Positions 1 through 7,563 of a DNA stretch of 45,115 nt are shown here, in pieces. The position numbers and the translations under genes were made by a program. Source of the stretch: an uncultured Cyclobacteriaceae bacterium. GTDB lineage: Bacteria > Bacteroidota > Bacteroidia > Cytophagales > Cyclobacteriaceae. The notes under the pieces are model-generated. The model made no database searches and was not told the origin of the DNA. It worked only from the letters and a program-made list of their open reading frames with translations. The stretch is from contig CANLOE010000055.1 in assembly GCA_947492745.1 (NCBI GenBank), forward strand, positions 1 through 45,115. Reading direction: 5' to 3'. How positions within the stretch are numbered: position 1 is the first letter of the stretch; each line of letters begins with the position of its first letter.

Positions 1-1
1 T

Positions 2-926
2 CTGGCCGATCACCTTGGTGTAAGTTTGAGGTGCCTCGAGAATTGGGTATCCCGGTATAAGGAGCATGGCATTGAAGGTTTCCTATCGATCAAAGCTCGG
101 CGCAGTGGCTCAGATATCATTACCGCCCAGGTACACACCGGCCTTGCAAAACGGGTCCATGATGCCAATGTTCCTTTTAAAGGTTATTGGGATGCACAAC
201 AATGGATAAAAGATGAATATGGGCTGGAAGTAAAATATCACCGGGTCAGGGGATATCCGATCAAGCACTTCGCCACCAAGGTCAAACGGCCCCGTAAGAG
301 CCACATAAAAAAGACCCAGGGGCCATTGAGGCCTTTTTGAAAACTGCCCCAAATTCTTGATATTGCTTCTCAAAGCTCTGCCCATCAAGGTTTTGAAAAG
401 GTGGGCCTCTACTTTCAGGACGAGGGCCGGTTCGGACTGATGAGCCACTTAGGTTCCCGTATCGCCGCAAAAGGTGTTGCACCGGTAATCGATTACCAGC
501 ACCGCTTCCGGTCCACTTACCTCTACGGGGCCTACTCTCCGCTCGATGGGGACAGCTTCGTTTGGGAGGTCCAAGGGGGTATCAACAAAGATATTCGAGG
601 CCTACCTCGATGGCCTTTCCAAGCACAGGCCACAGGAGTACGAACCGGTCGTGATCGACAATGCAGGCTTCCACTCCACTAAGAACATCAAGCTCCCAGA
701 GAATATTTTCCTTATCAACATACCACCATACACTCCCGAACTCAACCCTTGTGAACAAGTATGGAAGCATATAAAGCAGAGAGTCAAGAACACCGTATTC
801 AAAGATATGGAAACAATCAGGGAATGGCTCTTTCAAACTGTAACAGACATGACAGAGGGAACCATCATGTCAATCACTTCAAACCACCATTATATCACAG
901 AATTCAATGCGAAATTGAATACCTAA
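2..926 (+). pseudogene. IS630-family transposase, 5'-truncated by the window and frameshifted
   Basis: DDE transposase of the IS630 family, which inserts at TA. The reading frame is already open at base 2 (LADHLGVSLRCLENWVSRY, the N-terminal helix-turn-helix), so the gene starts upstream of the window. Three pieces are in different frames: 2-340 (HTH and linker), 341-about 575 (YFQDEGRFGLMS, first catalytic Asp) and about 580-926 (VVIDNAGFHSTKN, second Asp, and PPYTPELNPCEQVWKHIK, catalytic Glu). The breaks lie at homopolymers: A6 at 307-312, the T5/A4 tract near 334-343 and G5 at 575-579. The first break sits exactly on an in-phase A_AAA_AAG heptamer (307-313), a classic -1 slippery site, so part of the frameshift could be programmed. 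The other two breaks make this copy non-functional as read. The end of the coding region overlaps the element's right terminus. Confidence 0.88.
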
Positions 927-933
927 CTTTGTA
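917..933 (-). repeat. Right terminal inverted repeat of the IS630 element
   Basis: Read inwards from the TA at 932-933 the end is TACAAAGTTAGGTATTC. This matches the ends of the M-family repeats (TACAAACTTAGCTTTT) at most of the first 14 positions. It overlaps the transposase stop codon. The left end is outside the window, so the TA duplication cannot be checked. Confidence 0.6.
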
Positions 934-1296
934 TTAATCAGAACAGTCAGATTACCCAACCATGAACTCCAATAGGGCAAACACAAACTGAACATAATGA
1001 ACTGAGAATATGCCTTTTTAGTAAGCTACCTTTGTATTGTTCTTGACATAAACTTAATGTTTTGAAAATTTACCTTTTTCGTTATTCTCAGCAGGCCCGG
1101 GTAACTTGTCGATATCATTTGCAATTATACTTGAGTACTGCCCTAATAAATAAGGTGTAGATAGTGAGCTGTTTATGCCAAAAACACCATAGATTTTAGT
1201 TTGGGAATTTACATGGTGGGATTGAGGAGGCCAATGATGACTATGAAATAAAGGGATAAAACCATCGTTGATATATAGCTTTAAACAACTGAAACC
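934..1296. other. Intergenic region without recognised gene
   Basis: About 360 bases between the insertion element and the first endonuclease gene. A stretch at 1021-1040 (AGCTACCTTTGTATTG) resembles an M-family/IS630 end and includes a TANNTTTG-like box, but no partner end is visible. No convincing promoter, RNA or ORF was found. Confidence 0.4.
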
Positions 1297-2862
1297 ATGA
1301 AATCATACTACTTTAAGATTGCCTTAGCGAACACTTTGTTACTGGTTTTTTATCAGTCTCTATTTGGACAGGTACCTTCGGGCTATTATGCTTCCGCAGA
1401 AGGTAAGACTGGAGCTTCCCTGAAAGCAGCCTTGCATAATATTATCGATAACCATAGAGAATACAGTTACAATAATCTTCGGGATTTCGTACTGAAAGAA
1501 ACAGATGAGGATCCCGCTAATCCGGATAATGTCATACTACTATATACAGGTCGTTCTCAGTCCAAGAACAGTTTCGGAGGAGGTCGGAATGACTGGAACC
1601 GTGAGCATGTTTGGGCCAAGTCGCACGGTGATTTTGGGACTAGGCCTCCTGCTGGTACAGATGCGCATCACATCAGACCTACGGACGCTTCGGTGAACAG
1701 TAATAGGGGCAGTAAGGATTTTGATAATGGAGGCAGCCCACAGGGTGAAGCTAGTGGGACTTATACCGATAGTGATTCTTGGGAGCCACGGGATGCTGTA
1801 AAAGGAGATGTCGCCAGAATGATGTTTTACATGTCCACACGTTATGAGGGCGGTAGTGGTGAGCCTGATCTGGAACTGATCGACCGCACTAACTCTGCCC
1901 CTAGAAAACAACCTCTTTTTGGCAAAGTGTCTACTTTGATAGCTTGGCACAAGCTCGACCCCGTGGACGATTACGAAAGAAGAAGAAACGAGGTCATCTA
2001 CGGTTACCAAGGCAATAGGAATCCTTTTATCGATCATCCGGAATGGGTATCCTGCATCTGGGAAGATGCCTGCTCCGGTAGTGGAGGAGGAAACCCCGCT
2101 ACTCCTCCCGTATCGTACTGTAGCAGTACCGCTACTGAAAAAGATGAGTACATCGACAGATTCCGATTGAACGGCATCGACAATTCCTCTGGCGATGATA
2201 ATGGTTATGGCGATTACACGGGCAGTAGTACTACAACGCTCGTCAAAGGGCAGCCTTACTCCCTGCGCATCAATGCTGCCTGGAGTGGAGATGCTTACAA
2301 GGAAGGGTATACCGTGTGGGTCGATTTCAATAAGGATGGAGATTTCGAAGATAGTAACGAAAAAGTATTTTCAAAGGAAGCGACCACAAGTAGCCTTGTC
2401 TCCGGTTCATTTACCGTACCCAGAGCAGCTAGCTTAGGTGAAACCCGCCTCCGGGTGAAAATGCGCTATAATACCGCACCCAATACTCCCTGTGGCACCT
2501 ACCGCTGGGGAGAGGTAGAAGATTATAAAGTACAAATAGTAGCTGCTGCTCCCAGAAGGCTGAAAGCAGAAGAGTCTGCTCTTAAGGAACTGAATCCATC
2601 GGAGGTACTAATGACCCTATCCCCGAACCCCTTGAAAGTGCGGCAGGGTAGCTATAGGACGAAACTTCACTTGACCACGAAAACCACACCCTTTCAGATA
2701 ACGGTACATAACCCCCAAGGACAATTGGTATATCATAAAGAGGGTATTTCTCAGGGTAATATCGAAGAAGAAATCGTACTGAATGAGATGAAAAGTGGAC
2801 TCTATTGGGTAGGTATACAGACGAAAGATGGATATTATCATCAGAATATGTTGATTTACTAA
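1297..2862 (+). CDS. Secreted endonuclease I family nuclease with GEVED domain and T9SS sorting domain
   Basis: 521 residues. A signal peptide (about 1-24, MKSYYFKIALANTLLLVF then SLFGQ) precedes an endonuclease I (EndA/NucM type) domain at about 25-265. Catalytic motifs are visible: WNREHVWAKSHG at 100-111 and DAHHIRPTD at 122-130. Residues about 274-425 form a GEVED-type beta domain (YTVWVDFNKDGDFED, YRWGEVEDYKV). The last 80 residues are a T9SS type A sorting domain ending GLYWVGIQTKDGYYHQNMLIY. Family knowledge: a Mg-dependent non-specific DNA/RNA nuclease. Here it is inferred to be exported across the outer membrane and surface-anchored or released, for nutrient or phosphate acquisition. 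The catalytic domain is closely related to that of the gene at 7564. No terminator is obvious; an M element follows 36 bases after the stop. Confidence 0.93.
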   Translation: MKSYYFKIALANTLLLVFYQSLFGQVPSGYYASAEGKTGASLKAALHNIIDNHREYSYNNLRDFVLKETDEDPANPDNVILLYTGRSQSKNSFGGGRNDWNREHVWAKSHGDFGTRPPAGTDAHHIRPTDASVNSNRGSKDFDNGGSPQGEASGTYTDSDSWEPRDAVKGDVARMMFYMSTRYEGGSGEPDLELIDRTNSAPRKQPLFGKVSTLIAWHKLDPVDDYERRRNEVIYGYQGNRNPFIDHPEWVSCIWEDACSGSGGGNPATPPVSYCSSTATEKDEYIDRFRLNGIDNSSGDDNGYGDYTGSSTTTLVKGQPYSLRINAAWSGDAYKEGYTVWVDFNKDGDFEDSNEKVFSKEATTSSLVSGSFTVPRAASLGETRLRVKMRYNTAPNTPCGTYRWGEVEDYKVQIVAAAPRRLKAEESALKELNPSEVLMTLSPNPLKVRQGSYRTKLHLTTKTTPFQITVHNPQGQLVYHKEGISQGNIEEEIVLNEMKSGLYWVGIQTKDGYYHQNMLIY

Positions 2863-2898
2863 ATCATCGGTATGCATTTCCCAAAATAACACATCTTC

Positions 2899-3056
2899 TA
2901 CAAATTTGGGTTTCCAATGCCGTATAAGATTTCGCGGGTCATTTTTTTTCAATCAAGGCGAGCATCCTAGAGATAGCAGCGCTATCCCGAGGATTGTCAA
3001 CGCAGAGTGAAGCAAAATGAACAATAAAGTATGCGATTTTAAAAGCTAAGTTTGTA
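2899..3056 (+). repeat. M-family MITE, copy 1
   Basis: 158 bp from TACAAATTTGGG to GCTAAGTTTGTA, with the central hairpin GATAGC-AGC-GCTATC. Terminal TA on both sides fits an IS630-type TA target duplication. Same orientation as the copies at 25956, 26359 and 38656. No ORF. Confidence 0.85.
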
Positions 3057-3209
3057 TTATATCCATCCATAGGGAGCTTTGATGAGCATATTGAAATTCT
3101 CATCAGAGTTCCCAGCCTCTATTGATACTCCTAATAGGATAGGAGCTTTGCGAACGCCAAAAAATCAGAAACCTTAGAAACTATATTTTAAAGTTTGTTA
3201 TTACTTAAC

Positions 3210-3276
3210 TTGAGTACGACATCATTAACAAAGATAGCAGCGTTATCGGCAGAAATTTCAATGAAATTATGCCCAT
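3210..3276 (-). repeat. R3 repeat, copy c (partial)
   Basis: Reverse-strand match to the repeats at 10731 and 40774. The shared core reads ATTTC-TTGAAAT, a hairpin GATAaCGCtGCTATC, then TTTGTTAATG. Translated on the minus strand it gives NFIEISADNAAIFVND, similar to a frame of copy a (DFAEISADSAAI). It may therefore be a coding remnant rather than a non-coding repeat. The 63-67 residue ORF over it shows no recognisable domain. Confidence 0.5.
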
Positions 3277-3501
3277 AAAGATTATGTACAGCGATGAAAA
3301 TGATGGAAGGAGCAAAAGTTCGGGATGAATGTTGTTGTAGCGAATTCCATGTCTCCGCTGTAATTCAATACGGTATACAGGGTAATCAAAATGGTAAGCC
3401 AATGCCATTTTTGAGTTCAGGATAGGCTGTCTTGTAGCTGACTTTTTGATAATAGCGGTTTCAATAATTTTGAATTTTAACTTTTATACTATATCTCGAC
3501 T

Positions 3502-4305
3502 ATGAAAAAACTTTTAATGACAAACCTATTGTTATTGCTGATGTTGTTGTCCAGTGCATTTACAGTGATGGACAAAAGTACTTTAGGGACCGATGCGAAG
3601 TCCATGGAATTACTTAAAGCACTGGAAACGGTCAATGGTGGCTGGTCAACTTTACTGGAAGTGAAGGATGTGGAGTTCACCTATGAATATCACGACCTTG
3701 GAAAAAAAGCCAAGGATATTTCTATTGAGCGATACATTTTCGATGGAGAGACTTCTTGGGCCAAGTATAGTGAACATAATGTGAACGTTCTTCCCGGTAA
3801 GGCCGGTATGGCCAAGCAGTGTTATATGGACGACAAAGCCACGATGACCCTTGAAGGTGAAGCTATCAAAGACCCCAAACTTCTAGGAGCTGCTCAGTTT
3901 TTGAGAAAAGCCAATTTCTATTGGTTTACCATGATGTACAAACTAAGAGATCCTGGGACGCATCATAAGTATATGGGAACAGAAGAATTTAACGGTATTA
4001 CTTATGATAAAGTCAGTTTGACCTACTCAGATACGGGAAAACCTGCTGATGATGAGTATATCCTTTATTTCAACCCCAAAACACATCTGGTCGATTTGTT
4101 CTATTTCTCCCTGCCTGCCATGGGAGTAACGAAGCCTATATTACGCATGGAATTAGAATATGAAAAGATAGATGGGGTCTATGTAGGTACCAAAAGAAAA
4201 GGAGTATTTCCGAATGAAAAAGGGGAGTATAACCTCGGAGGAGAGTATACCAGCACTAATGTGAAGTTCAACAATGGATTCAAAAAAGAAGACCTTTCTT
4301 TATAA
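3502..4305 (+). CDS. Conserved secreted protein (DUF6503-like)
   Basis: 267 residues with a signal peptide (MKKLLMTNLLLLLMLLSSAFT). The mature part reads as alternating beta strands with aromatic-rich turns (WSTLLEVKDVEFTYEYHD, ERYIFDGETSWAKY, DEYILYFNPKTHLVDLFYFS, GEYTSTNVKFNNGF). This resembles the lipoprotein-localisation-like (LolA/LolB fold) Bacteroidota proteins annotated as DUF6503; that match is from memory and not checked. There is no lipobox cysteine, so it is probably periplasmic or otherwise secreted. The start ATG lies after an A/T-rich leader, and no upstream gene is close enough for an operon. Function unknown; no catalytic residues can be named. Confidence 0.82.
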   Translation: MKKLLMTNLLLLLMLLSSAFTVMDKSTLGTDAKSMELLKALETVNGGWSTLLEVKDVEFTYEYHDLGKKAKDISIERYIFDGETSWAKYSEHNVNVLPGKAGMAKQCYMDDKATMTLEGEAIKDPKLLGAAQFLRKANFYWFTMMYKLRDPGTHHKYMGTEEFNGITYDKVSLTYSDTGKPADDEYILYFNPKTHLVDLFYFSLPAMGVTKPILRMELEYEKIDGVYVGTKRKGVFPNEKGEYNLGGEYTSTNVKFNNGFKKEDLSL

Positions 4306-4345
4306 TGTCCCTATTGCAACAATGAAGTGATTTGAGCTTTTTTAA

Positions 4346-4512
4346 CCTTGGATTATGTATTAGAGCTTGGTTATGAGGGTTTAAAAAGCAATAGATCAGG
4401 GCCTTTTTTTGGATTCAGTGTAGCACCGCTATGGTGAATGAAGACCGGTGGGCAAAGCTTCCGGTATGAAGCTATTTATGCGCGGAATAGGTTCTCTATT
4501 GATCATTTTGGG
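4346..4512. repeat. P element P1 (chimeric arms b+d)
   Basis: 167-bp imperfect palindrome flanked by perfect TTTAA duplications (4341-4345 and 4513-4517). The left half is nearly identical to the left half of P5 (18516). The right half is nearly identical to the right half of P2 and P4. The halves meet at the central hairpin near 4425 (GCACCGCTATGGTGAAT). Confidence 0.85.
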
Positions 4513-4560
4513 TTTAAGCGAACATTGAAGGTTTTGCTCTACAAAAGCCCTTTTGAGCGG

Positions 4561-4680
4561 CGTAGTAGTGCCCGTTACTACGGTTAATTCAAAAAAACAG
4601 GTGCATCTACGAATTTGAAGAAGTTTATTTCGCTAGGAAGGTTAATGCGTAGTTCAGGCCTGATCTGCCTCATTTATAGA
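4561..4680. repeat. Degenerate P-type half element
   Basis: Starts with a hairpin CGTAGTAG...TTACTACG, then AATTCAAAAAAACA and an arm resembling the right arms of P3 and P5 (GAATTTGAAG). Ends and target duplications are not recognisable. Confidence 0.4.
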
Positions 4681-4683
4681 AAT

Positions 4684-4712
4684 AAAGAGGACTCTAAAGG
4701 GTCCTCTTTTTC
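4684..4712 (+). terminator. Possible intrinsic terminator
   Basis: AGAGGAC...GTCCTCT stem with a seven-base loop followed by TTTTT. The nearest upstream plus-strand gene ends 380 bases earlier, so what it terminates is unclear. Confidence 0.45.
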
Positions 4713-4999
4713 TGTAGGGCAGTGATACGATAGGTCAATGGTTATGTTCGTATATTTATTATTTGGGTTGATGTTATCGTATAACAAGAAATCTAAAGGC
4801 AATTCAGGTTTGAACAGGAGATGGACGGAAGTGGTTCTAAGTTGTAAATGTATCTGATTCAAGATAGTAGGAAAGTAGGTTGGCCTTTCCTAAAATAAAA
4901 GAGTATAACTCATGAAATGAACCGTACTTTTAACTCAATCTTTAGGTGCTTTTGAGAAACAGTACCTTTATTGTTCTAAGGATATCGAGTACTCGATTA

Positions 5000-5413
5000 T
5001 TACCTCAACAACCAAGTTTCCGCAAGATCGGTATTTGGAAATACGTTGGTGATGAAACCGGGAGCACTATTCTCCTTAACGAACTTTTCGGTAGAAAACT
5101 GAACGAAAAAATTTTCCGACTCGACCAATGCAATACGACGAGGGTTTTCTACACTGAATGGGGCGCGCTGCACTGACCTGGGAAACCAATCATTAATGAC
5201 CCATTTCTGATCGTCAGGGTGTATGTTCTGTTTCTTTTGATCGATAAGCCATAGATTACATTGATATTCCTCGGCAATATCCAAAGCACATTCCCAAACA
5301 TTTCTGTACTCCTCTGACTTGGAACTCTTTAAATACTTCATATGAATATAATTTGATTGCCCGTTATAACTCAAGAGTATACTGTCCTTTGCGGTTTTTT
5401 CAATCATCATCAT
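5000..5413 (-). CDS. STAS/SpoIIAA-like conserved hypothetical protein
   Basis: 137 residues, no signal peptide or membrane segment. The pattern is an N-terminal beta pair (DSILLSYNGQSNYIHMKYLK), a helix with WECALDIAEEYQCNLWLIDQKKQ, IHPDDQKWVINDWFPRSV, PRRIALVESENFF and a C-terminal helix (DLAETWLL). This recalls small STAS/SEC14-like proteins common in Cytophagales. Their function is unknown; a regulatory or signal-binding role is inference only. Three tandem ATGs (MMM) leave the start uncertain by up to two codons. It stands alone between repeats, so context gives no clue. Confidence 0.65.
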   Translation of the reverse strand: MMMIEKTAKDSILLSYNGQSNYIHMKYLKSSKSEEYRNVWECALDIAEEYQCNLWLIDQKKQNIHPDDQKWVINDWFPRSVQRAPFSVENPRRIALVESENFFVQFSTEKFVKENSAPGFITNVFPNTDLAETWLLR

Positions 5414-5857
5414 TTAATTTTAGTGACACAACTATTAGAGTAGTCAAAATACTCTTTTTTGATATCAAAAAGAAATTCGGATACTATATTTGTTAGTAAT
5501 GGGTATGTCTATGCTACGAATTCCAATACTACCTAAAGTTTATAAGCGATTATATATTAAGTGCTTATATGCAAATCACGTTATTCGAACCGGTTCAGTG
5601 TATTTTTATTGAATTGTCGGAATTCAAAAGATTTTACCAACCTCATCTTTCAAAGGCCTTAACAAACAATCTATTAAACAACTACATAAGTATACTTTAG
5701 AGGTAACCCATGCGATGAAAATTCTTTATTTTGGGTAGTACGCAAATTTGGGTTTTGAACTCTGAGTAAGATTTTGAAGCTCATGTTTGACTTATCAAGT
5801 CTATTGATTTCATCAACATTCGTCGAATCTTCGACTTGTTCGCTGGTCTGTTTATCT
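5414..5857. other. Intergenic region without recognised gene
   Basis: About 440 bases upstream of the divergently oriented repeats. Bases 5740-5760 (GCAAATTTGGGTTTTGAAC) resemble the left end of an M element without a matching right end. Bases 5820-5837 (GTCGAATCTTCGAC) form a short inverted repeat. No ORF or RNA gene was recognised. Confidence 0.4.
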
Positions 5858-5861
5858 TTAA

Positions 5862-6025
5862 CCCAAATTGATCGATAGAAATCGTGATGAGCGTATAAAC
5901 AGCAAAATACCGGTCATTTGGATTCGTTCGGCATAGCACCGCTATGGTGAATGAAGACAGATGGGCAAAGCTTCCGGTATGAAGCTATTTATGCGCGGAA
6001 TAGGTTCTCTATTGATCATTTTGGG
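5862..6025. repeat. P element P2 (arms c+d)
   Basis: 164 bp, CCCAAATTGATCG to ATCATTTTGGG, central hairpin CATAGCACCGCTATGGTG. Flanks are TTTAA on the left (5857-5861) and TTCAA on the right (6026-6030). Almost the same sequence as P4, and as P12 read on the other strand. Confidence 0.85.
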
Positions 6026-6030
6026 TTCAA

Positions 6031-6380
6031 CCCGGATCATGCGTTGGAACTTCGTTGTGAGGGCTTAATAAGGTACAATACATCAGTGGCCTTTATTGGA
6101 TTTGATGTGGCACTGCTTCGATTATACTCAAGAAAAAATGAAAAGGGAAATTTGAGGCTCCGTGGGTTTTGGACTGATTCCGCATTGGTACAATTTCATT
6201 GGTTGATCGGTCATTGGGGCCGTTCTGGCCGGAAATTGCTTTCGCCATCATTTTCATTTTGTCCCAAAACAATTTCATTTGGGTATAATTCAAAAAAACA
6301 CCTTCATTTTACTGATTTGAAGCTATTGAAAGGTAGAATGGATTTGTTGATGCAGAATTACGAGCTAATGATCGATAAAT
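6031..6380. repeat. P element P3 (arms b and f, split by an insertion, right end eroded)
   Basis: Begins CCCGGATCATGCG directly after the TTCAA shared with P2. Arm b runs to about 6120. Arm f resumes at 6288 (AATTCAAAAAAACACC...ACTGATTTGAAGC) and fades out before a clear GGG end. A 145-residue frame (5951-6388) crosses both repeats and is not considered a gene. Confidence 0.65.
6127..6283. repeat. 157-bp insertion at the centre of P3
   Basis: Sequence absent from other P elements, located where the central hairpin should be. It is bounded by TATA on both sides (6123-6126 and 6284-6287), and its right end reads CATTTGGG, like a P terminus. It could be a divergent nested P-like element. Confidence 0.4.
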
Positions 6381-6441
6381 ACACATGAAAGTAAAAGATA
6401 CATTTCAAAACAGCTTCTTAGCCTTTACCTTTAACCATTAG

Positions 6442-7464
6442 ATGGTAACAGCAAAAAACAAACGTATTCTCATCATTCAGACCGCATTTATCGGTGATGT
6501 TATTTTGGCTACGGCCCTCATTGAGAAATTGCATCGGCATTTTCCGTATGCATCCATAGATTTTTTGTTGCGCAAGGGTAATGAGAGCCTTTTGGAGGGG
6601 CACCCTTATTTGAGAAGCGTATTGGTTTTCGATAAAAAGCAAAACAAATACAAAAACCTATGGCGACTAGTAGACCATATCCGTAGGCAAAAATATGATG
6701 AAGTCGTCAATGTACAGCGTTTTTTGACTACAGGACTGATTACCGCTTTTTCGGGGGCAAAGCGTACTATTGGGTTCGACAAAAACCCCCTAGCTTTTAG
6801 TTTCTCCCATAAAGTAGCCCATAACATAGATAGGGAGAATAGTGTACATGAGATAGTACGTAATCAACAACTGATTGCGGCCATGACCGATGAACATCCT
6901 TCCAAGCCCAAGCTCTACCCATTGGCCCCACATTTCGAAAAGGTAAGCGGACATAAGCGCAAGCCTTATGTATGTATCGCCCCAACATCAGTATGGAGGA
7001 CCAAGCAGCTTCCTGCAAAGAAGTGGATAGAACTGATATTACAGTTACCAAAAGGCTTACAGGTATTCCTACTGGGGGCACCTACTGATATCAAGGCCTG
7101 CGAGACCATACGCGAACAATGCTGCAAGGTAAATCGAGCCTTGGAGGTGCATGTGCTTGCGGGAAAACTGAACCTACTGGAGTCGGCGGCGCTGATGCAA
7201 GGGGCCCGTATGAATTATGTCAATGATTCAGCACCAATGCACCTTTGTTCGGCCATGAATGCACCGACCTGTGCTATTTTCTGTTCGACCGTTCCCGAAT
7301 TTGGCTTTGGACCATTGTCGGAGAACGCCCTAGTCATAGAGAGCGAGGAAAAGCTGCACTGCCGTCCCTGTGGGCTTCATGGTCATAAGGTCTGCCCAGA
7401 GGGCCACTTTAAGTGTGCGGAGGGGATTTCCATTACTACTTTGTCAAAAGTCATAAAAACTTAA
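6442..7464 (+). CDS. Glycosyltransferase family 9 (ADP-heptose:LPS heptosyltransferase type)
   Basis: 340 residues, cytoplasmic, two Rossmann-like halves of GT-B fold. N-terminal half: RILIIQTAFIGDVILATALIEKL at about 8-30. C-terminal donor half: APTSVWRTKQLPAKKW at about 181-196 and YVNDSAPMHLCSAM at about 258-271, the conserved GT9 nucleotide-sugar motif region. A cysteine-rich tail (CRPCGLHGHKVCPEGHFKC) is typical of GT9 members. Family role: transfer of heptose or a related sugar to lipid A core. Exact donor and acceptor cannot be told, so no waa symbol is given. It is a single gene, not in an LPS cluster. A short hairpin (7486-7500) follows. Confidence 0.9.
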   Translation: MVTAKNKRILIIQTAFIGDVILATALIEKLHRHFPYASIDFLLRKGNESLLEGHPYLRSVLVFDKKQNKYKNLWRLVDHIRRQKYDEVVNVQRFLTTGLITAFSGAKRTIGFDKNPLAFSFSHKVAHNIDRENSVHEIVRNQQLIAAMTDEHPSKPKLYPLAPHFEKVSGHKRKPYVCIAPTSVWRTKQLPAKKWIELILQLPKGLQVFLLGAPTDIKACETIREQCCKVNRALEVHVLAGKLNLLESAALMQGARMNYVNDSAPMHLCSAMNAPTCAIFCSTVPEFGFGPLSENALVIESEEKLHCRPCGLHGHKVCPEGHFKCAEGISITTLSKVIKT

Positions 7465-7485
7465 TAATCAAAGTAATCGATGTTC

Positions 7486-7500
7486 ATTCCTTTAAGGAAT
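7486..7500 (+). terminator. Weak hairpin after the GT9 gene
   Basis: ATTCC-TTTAA-GGAAT, 22 bases after the stop, followed by a loosely T-rich stretch. Too short for a confident terminator. Confidence 0.25.
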
Positions 7501-7563
7501 TTATCTTTAGTTTTGTGCTATTGGAACAATGGATTCCAAACTGTTTCACAATAGATATCATCG

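Noticed and set aside
3205-3408. 67-residue minus-strand frame with hydrophobic stretches
   Set aside because: It overlaps the R3 copy in another frame, with no start signal and no domain. Recorded as repeat instead.
5951-6388. 145-residue open frame on the plus strand
   Set aside because: It runs through P2, P3 and the insertion in P3. The translation has no domain and follows the repeat sequence, so it is open by chance.
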